A stretch of 8,715 nt of DNA from Planctomycetota bacterium (lineage in GTDB: Bacteria > Planctomycetota > PUPC01 > JABMSA01 > JAUWKK01). How positions within the stretch are numbered: position 1 is the first letter of the stretch; each line of letters starts with the position of its first letter. Where the stretch lies: the NCBI GenBank assembly GCA_030614245.1, contig JAUWKK010000097.1, positions 1 through 8,715 of the forward strand, written 5' to 3'. Under the pieces are notes generated by a model, which searched no databases, was not told the origin of the DNA, and worked only from the letters and a program-made list of their open reading frames with translations. Both the position numbers and the translations under genes were made by a program. Shown piece by piece: positions 6,154-8,715 of this stretch.

Positions 6154-7703
6154 TGCGATTCGTCCTGCCTCTGCCAATATCCCTGGCCTGCCATGTGAAT
6201 CGCGCTGAACGGCCGCTCAACCTCCACCCGCTCGAGCGAATCCGTCTCGCCCTCGAGCGTATCCTCGATGCTAAGCTTCTCGCCGAAGCGGATCGTGCGC
6301 CTGTTCCAGGCCGGGAGCTTCCTGCCACCGGTAATCAGATACGCGACGAGCGCTTTCTTGATCCACTCGCGGATAAACCGTATGCGCATCAGCGTCAGGC
6401 AGCACAGGCGGAGCACCCAGAACTGGAACGGCGTGGGAAGCTGTTTGCGCATCGCGGTAAACTGCGCGCGGACGACCACCGTATCGCCGTTCACCTCCAC
6501 GGCGTTTTCGGGCTGCAAGGCCTGCGTGGAGTATAGCCGGCCGCCCTTGCGCACGACGACACCCGCATCGACAAGAGTCCCGTCATCGTCTGCCGGAAAA
6601 TGACAGCACACCCCACCCTTGTGCAGCGACACGATCGTGTAGTGCTTCGGCCCGCGATCGACCAGCACACCCGCTTCCTCGAAAACCGTCCGCATCGCCG
6701 CCTTTTCCTGCGCGGGGAGCGCGCGTCCATCCGCGCTATCCAAACGATTCGCCGACGCCGCCCAGCAGTAGCTGTTGAACATCGGCACGAGATTCGGTTC
6801 GTCCATCACGTCGAGCGTGACAGTCGAGCGTGCGGCAATGGAACGACGCATAAAACCGGCAAGCGCGGCGGCTTCGGGGATCTCCGTCGCCAGCGCCTCG
6901 ATGCCGCCGGGGAAGAAGAATCGCGTGTTCCGGCATCCGTACAGGCCGCCGAAAGAGCCATCGGGATGCGCGAAGTGCCAGAGGAACCGAAGCGATTTCT
7001 GAAGCGGCTCCGCCAGGTTCAGATCGGGCCGCCGGCGATGCAGATCGGCCAAGTAGTGAGTGCAGAGCGTCTGGTAGCCCGGGTCGGCACCGCCGTATTC
7101 CGGGAACCAGCCTTCGGCCGATTGGGCGTCGAGAATCCGCGTCAGCAGCTCCCGCCCGCGAGCTTCGCCCGCCTCGCCGGTCAGCTTGTGCCACTTATAG
7201 AGCGCCGCCGAGGCCATCGCCAAGTGGTTCGATATGAACGCATGATGCTCGTCGGCATCGTGCAGGAATGCGATCATAGGCCGGACGATCCCGATGCAGC
7301 GCGCCCGCTGCTCGTCAGACAGGCGGTCCCCAAGCAGTTCCACGGCCGACAGGAGATCGTAAGCAACGAGCGCGGTGACGCAGAAGGACGACTCGTAAGG
7401 GAACGCCTCCTCCAGGCTGCCGTCGCGCCTGCGGAGAGTGTCGGCTCCCTCGAACATCATCTCGATCCTGCGCAATGCGGACGCTTCCGGGAGCCATTCA
7501 GGCAGCAAATCGGTGGAGACCAGCCGCGCCAGCCCATTGGCCGCGCCCTGGAACGTGCCGTTGCCGAAGTCGATCAGCTTCCAGCCCCAGCGATAGCGGT
7601 CGCCGACGCCGCAGGTCGGGCTTGTCGTGTCCGTGTCGAAGAGCGCGAGCAGCCTCGGCAGGACATCCCAGCACTGCTGAAGATAGGGATCAGCGTTTCT
7701 CAT
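6150..7703 (-). CDS. Helical-toroid plus beta-domain protein, heparinase/lyase-like (uncertain)
   Basis: 517 codons from ATG 7703, which overlaps the end of the methyltransferase by 14 nt. There is no clear ribosome-binding site, so translation is probably coupled. The first 330 residues are helix-rich with recurring aromatic and glycine patterns (YRWGWKLIDFGNG, AEGWFPEYGGADPGY, HPDGSFGGLYG), typical of (alpha/alpha) toroids of polysaccharide lyases, heparinase II/III-like proteins and related glycan-active enzymes. The rest looks beta-rich (HYTIVSLHKGGV, a strand-turn-strand pattern), interrupted near residues 426-455 by a hydrophobic, basic segment that could touch the membrane. No signal peptide is visible, so a cytoplasmic or membrane-peripheral role in making or modifying the glycan is more likely than extracellular breakdown. 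I cannot identify catalytic residues with confidence; a terpene-cyclase-like toroid is a less likely alternative. Confidence 0.85.
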   Translation of the reverse strand: MRNADPYLQQCWDVLPRLLALFDTDTTSPTCGVGDRYRWGWKLIDFGNGTFQGAANGLARLVSTDLLPEWLPEASALRRIEMMFEGADTLRRRDGSLEEAFPYESSFCVTALVAYDLLSAVELLGDRLSDEQRARCIGIVRPMIAFLHDADEHHAFISNHLAMASAALYKWHKLTGEAGEARGRELLTRILDAQSAEGWFPEYGGADPGYQTLCTHYLADLHRRRPDLNLAEPLQKSLRFLWHFAHPDGSFGGLYGCRNTRFFFPGGIEALATEIPEAAALAGFMRRSIAARSTVTLDVMDEPNLVPMFNSYCWAASANRLDSADGRALPAQEKAAMRTVFEEAGVLVDRGPKHYTIVSLHKGGVCCHFPADDDGTLVDAGVVVRKGGRLYSTQALQPENAVEVNGDTVVVRAQFTAMRKQLPTPFQFWVLRLCCLTLMRIRFIREWIKKALVAYLITGGRKLPAWNRRTIRFGEKLSIEDTLEGETDSLERVEVERPFSAIHMAGQGYWQRQDESQ

Positions 7704-8463
7704 AGATGAACTTTATCACAAGGTTCGCGTCGATGCTCGGGATCAAAGCCGGCCAGAACCGGAGGTATCTCTTCGTCATGCGTTCATCCAGTTCGCCCAG
7801 GATTGTATCGGCGAAGTTCGGATGCGCCCAGCATATTACCATATCGGGGTCGATATTGGTATTCCTGTGCATCCATCTGCGGGTAGTCAGAAAGCGCCCC
7901 CGCCCCCATGCAAGCCCGCCCTCAGCTGGAATCGCACCGACGAGCACGCCGCCGCTCTTCAAGACCCTCAGAAACTCGCCCAGGTAGCTTGAAAGAGGAT
8001 ACAGATGCTCGAGCGAGTAGAACGAGACTATCACGTCGTGTTCCTCGTCGGCGAAGGGCAACTTTCCGCCGTAATCCTCATCGACCAAGTGCGTGGTGAC
8101 CGGCACCCCGTGTTCCCGCAGGCGTTCGGCGCCTCGATCGAGGCACTCAGGCTCGATATCGACAATCGCATAGGAAGCGGGCTTTCCGCGCCAGTTGGGA
8201 ATGTGATTGAGGCTGCCCGGGCCGATCTCGAGGACGCGCTTGCCCGTCAGGGCGATGCGCCTCATCACGCGATATCCGGCGTCGTTGACGATCTTGCCGA
8301 CGCCGCGTTTCTGATTCGCATCGTAGAATGTCAGCATTATCCGCTGCCATTCGCGCCAGGTGGGGTCATCCCTGACGGCGCATAGCCCATGCCGTGCGCG
8401 GTCGCCGAAAAGCGGCACTGAAATGGCGGAGGGCAGCCTGTATCCGAGTGTTCGATACTTCAC
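7690..8463 (-). CDS. Class I SAM-dependent methyltransferase
   Basis: 257 codons from GTG 8463, preceded by a purine-rich AGAGAGA stretch 4 nt upstream. The frame stays open upstream to an ATG at 8544, but those 27 codons run through the half-copy of the flanking repeat, so I do not accept them. Motif I is VLEIGPG (residues 77-83 from the GTG), an acidic residue ends the second strand (IVDIEP), and HDVIVSFYSLEHL followed by LRVLKSGGVLV are the usual motif IV/post-motif elements. It should transfer a methyl group from S-adenosylmethionine, by context to a sugar hydroxyl or a related small molecule. It is the first gene of the block. The family is too broad to name the acceptor, and the long C-terminal region with GRGRFLTTRRWMH may hold the acceptor site. 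Confidence 0.9.
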   Translation of the reverse strand: MKYRTLGYRLPSAISVPLFGDRARHGLCAVRDDPTWREWQRIMLTFYDANQKRGVGKIVNDAGYRVMRRIALTGKRVLEIGPGSLNHIPNWRGKPASYAIVDIEPECLDRGAERLREHGVPVTTHLVDEDYGGKLPFADEEHDVIVSFYSLEHLYPLSSYLGEFLRVLKSGGVLVGAIPAEGGLAWGRGRFLTTRRWMHRNTNIDPDMVICWAHPNFADTILGELDERMTKRYLRFWPALIPSIDANLVIKFIYEKR

Positions 8464-8520
8464 TTCGTCTCTCTTGCTGCTGGCGTGCGGGGCTCGTCCG
8501 CCAATTCCCGGCACTACTAC

Positions 8521-8533
8521 GCCCCGTTGGGGC
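8521..8533 (+). repeat. Half copy of the family D repeat (second hairpin only)
   Basis: GCCCC-GTT-GGGGC is the second hairpin of the family D unit. It stands 15 nt before the tandem array, with a different loop from the full copies (TAAC at right, TAT at left). It lies between the array and the methyltransferase start, in the stretch where the operon promoter would be expected. I see no convincing -35/-10 pair there. Confidence 0.55.
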
Positions 8534-8547
8534 TGGGATTCCAATCG

Positions 8548-8715
8548 TCAACCTTACCCACGGCGTTGCCGTGGGCTATTCTATTCCGCCCCTAACGGGG
8601 CTGCAATCCGCCGCCGGGTGCCACGGTCAACCTTACCCACGGCGTTGCCGTGGGCTATTCTATTCCGCCCCTAACGGGGCTGCAATCCGCCGCCGGGTGC
8701 CACGGTCAACCTTAC
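8548..8715 (+). repeat. Exact 79-bp tandem array of the two-hairpin unit (family D), running off the window
   Basis: Two complete, identical 79-bp units (8548-8626 and 8627-8705) are followed by the first 10 bases of a third. Each unit holds an 8-bp hairpin (CCCACGGC, loop GTT, GCCGTGGG; 8557-8575 and 8636-8654), a 12-nt spacer and a GCCCC-TAAC-GGGGC hairpin (8588-8601 and 8667-8680), then a GC-rich tail ending GGGTGCCACGG. The perfect identity means recent amplification. The array has no varying spacers, so it is not CRISPR. Its right end lies outside this window. Confidence 0.95.

Noticed and set aside
3817..6198. A 793-codon plus-strand open frame antisense to the aminotransferase and most of the fusion gene's N-terminal half
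   Set aside because: It runs across two well-supported minus-strand genes with all their catalytic motifs. Its own translation is Arg/His/Ala-rich with no recognisable domain, and it includes the gap between the two genes. This is a GC-rich mirror frame.
6600..7709. A 369-codon plus-strand open frame opposite the toroid-protein gene
   Set aside because: It has the same mirror-frame character (Arg/Ala/Gly-rich, no motifs) and is fully contained opposite a better-supported gene.
8464..8544. N-terminal extension of the methyltransferase to an upstream ATG (27 extra residues)
   Set aside because: The extension reads through the half-copy hairpin repeat, has Pro/Gly/Arg-rich non-conserved character, and the GTG at 8463 has a purine-rich site and begins a plausible N-terminus.
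8464..8547. Sigma-70-type promoter for the operon
   Set aside because: The best pair I could find (TTGGAA and TAGTAG on the minus strand) has a 19-bp gap and poor matches; not enough to annotate.
8548..8715. CRISPR array
   Set aside because: The 79-bp units are identical throughout, with no variable spacers and no cas genes in the window.

Overview
This is a moderately high-GC bacterial window with one compact gene block, all on the minus strand and read right to left. Nothing fixes the taxon. The dense short hairpin repeats, some of them inside genes, together with a B12-radical SAM/DegT aminotransferase/sugar-tailoring gene set, resemble what I associate with repeat-rich environmental phyla (Planctomycetota/PVC, Armatimonadota, Acidobacteriota and similar). 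That is a low-confidence impression, not an identification.

Layout in transcription order: (1) a class I SAM methyltransferase (8463-7690, GTG start); (2) a roughly 517-residue protein that looks like a helical-toroid plus beta-domain, heparinase/lyase-like protein (7703-6150, overlapping gene 1 by 14 nt); (3) a DegT/DnrJ/EryC1 PLP aminotransferase (6153-4921, probable GTG start in a GTGA overlap with gene 2); (4) a large fusion protein (4845-2605) with an N-terminal formyltransferase domain followed by a B12-binding/radical SAM enzyme; (5) an in-frame 66-codon continuation of gene 4 behind a single TAA stop (2601-2401); (6) a polytopic membrane protein with a soluble C-terminal domain (2360-246). 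Overlaps and short gaps point to one operon. Together the genes suggest synthesis and tailoring of a surface glycan containing an amino sugar: the aminotransferase makes the amine, the formyltransferase domain could N-formylate it, the radical SAM and SAM methyltransferase modify it further, and the membrane protein could act on a lipid-linked glycan. This pathway is inference.

The most striking feature is the repeats. Three unrelated short repeat families (A, B and C below) lie inside gene 4, all in frame, all in linkers between recognisable domains. The whole linker joining the formyltransferase to the radical SAM half consists of a 15-bp tandem duplication, a family B hairpin and a family A double hairpin. 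Family B also forms the C-terminal tail of the membrane protein. Read on the coding strand, these elements lack stop codons in two or all three frames. This resembles the principle of Rickettsia palindromic elements, which insert into genes and become protein segments, but with different sequences.

The gene block is flanked by a fourth family, a two-hairpin unit: one copy at the left edge (26-69), half a copy (8521-8533), and then an exact 79-bp tandem array running off the right edge (8548-8715). One stem shows a compensatory base-pair change between the left and right copies. The gene-free left end (1-245) holds that repeat, a long imperfect inverted repeat (87-145) and a short palindrome; I see no gene there.
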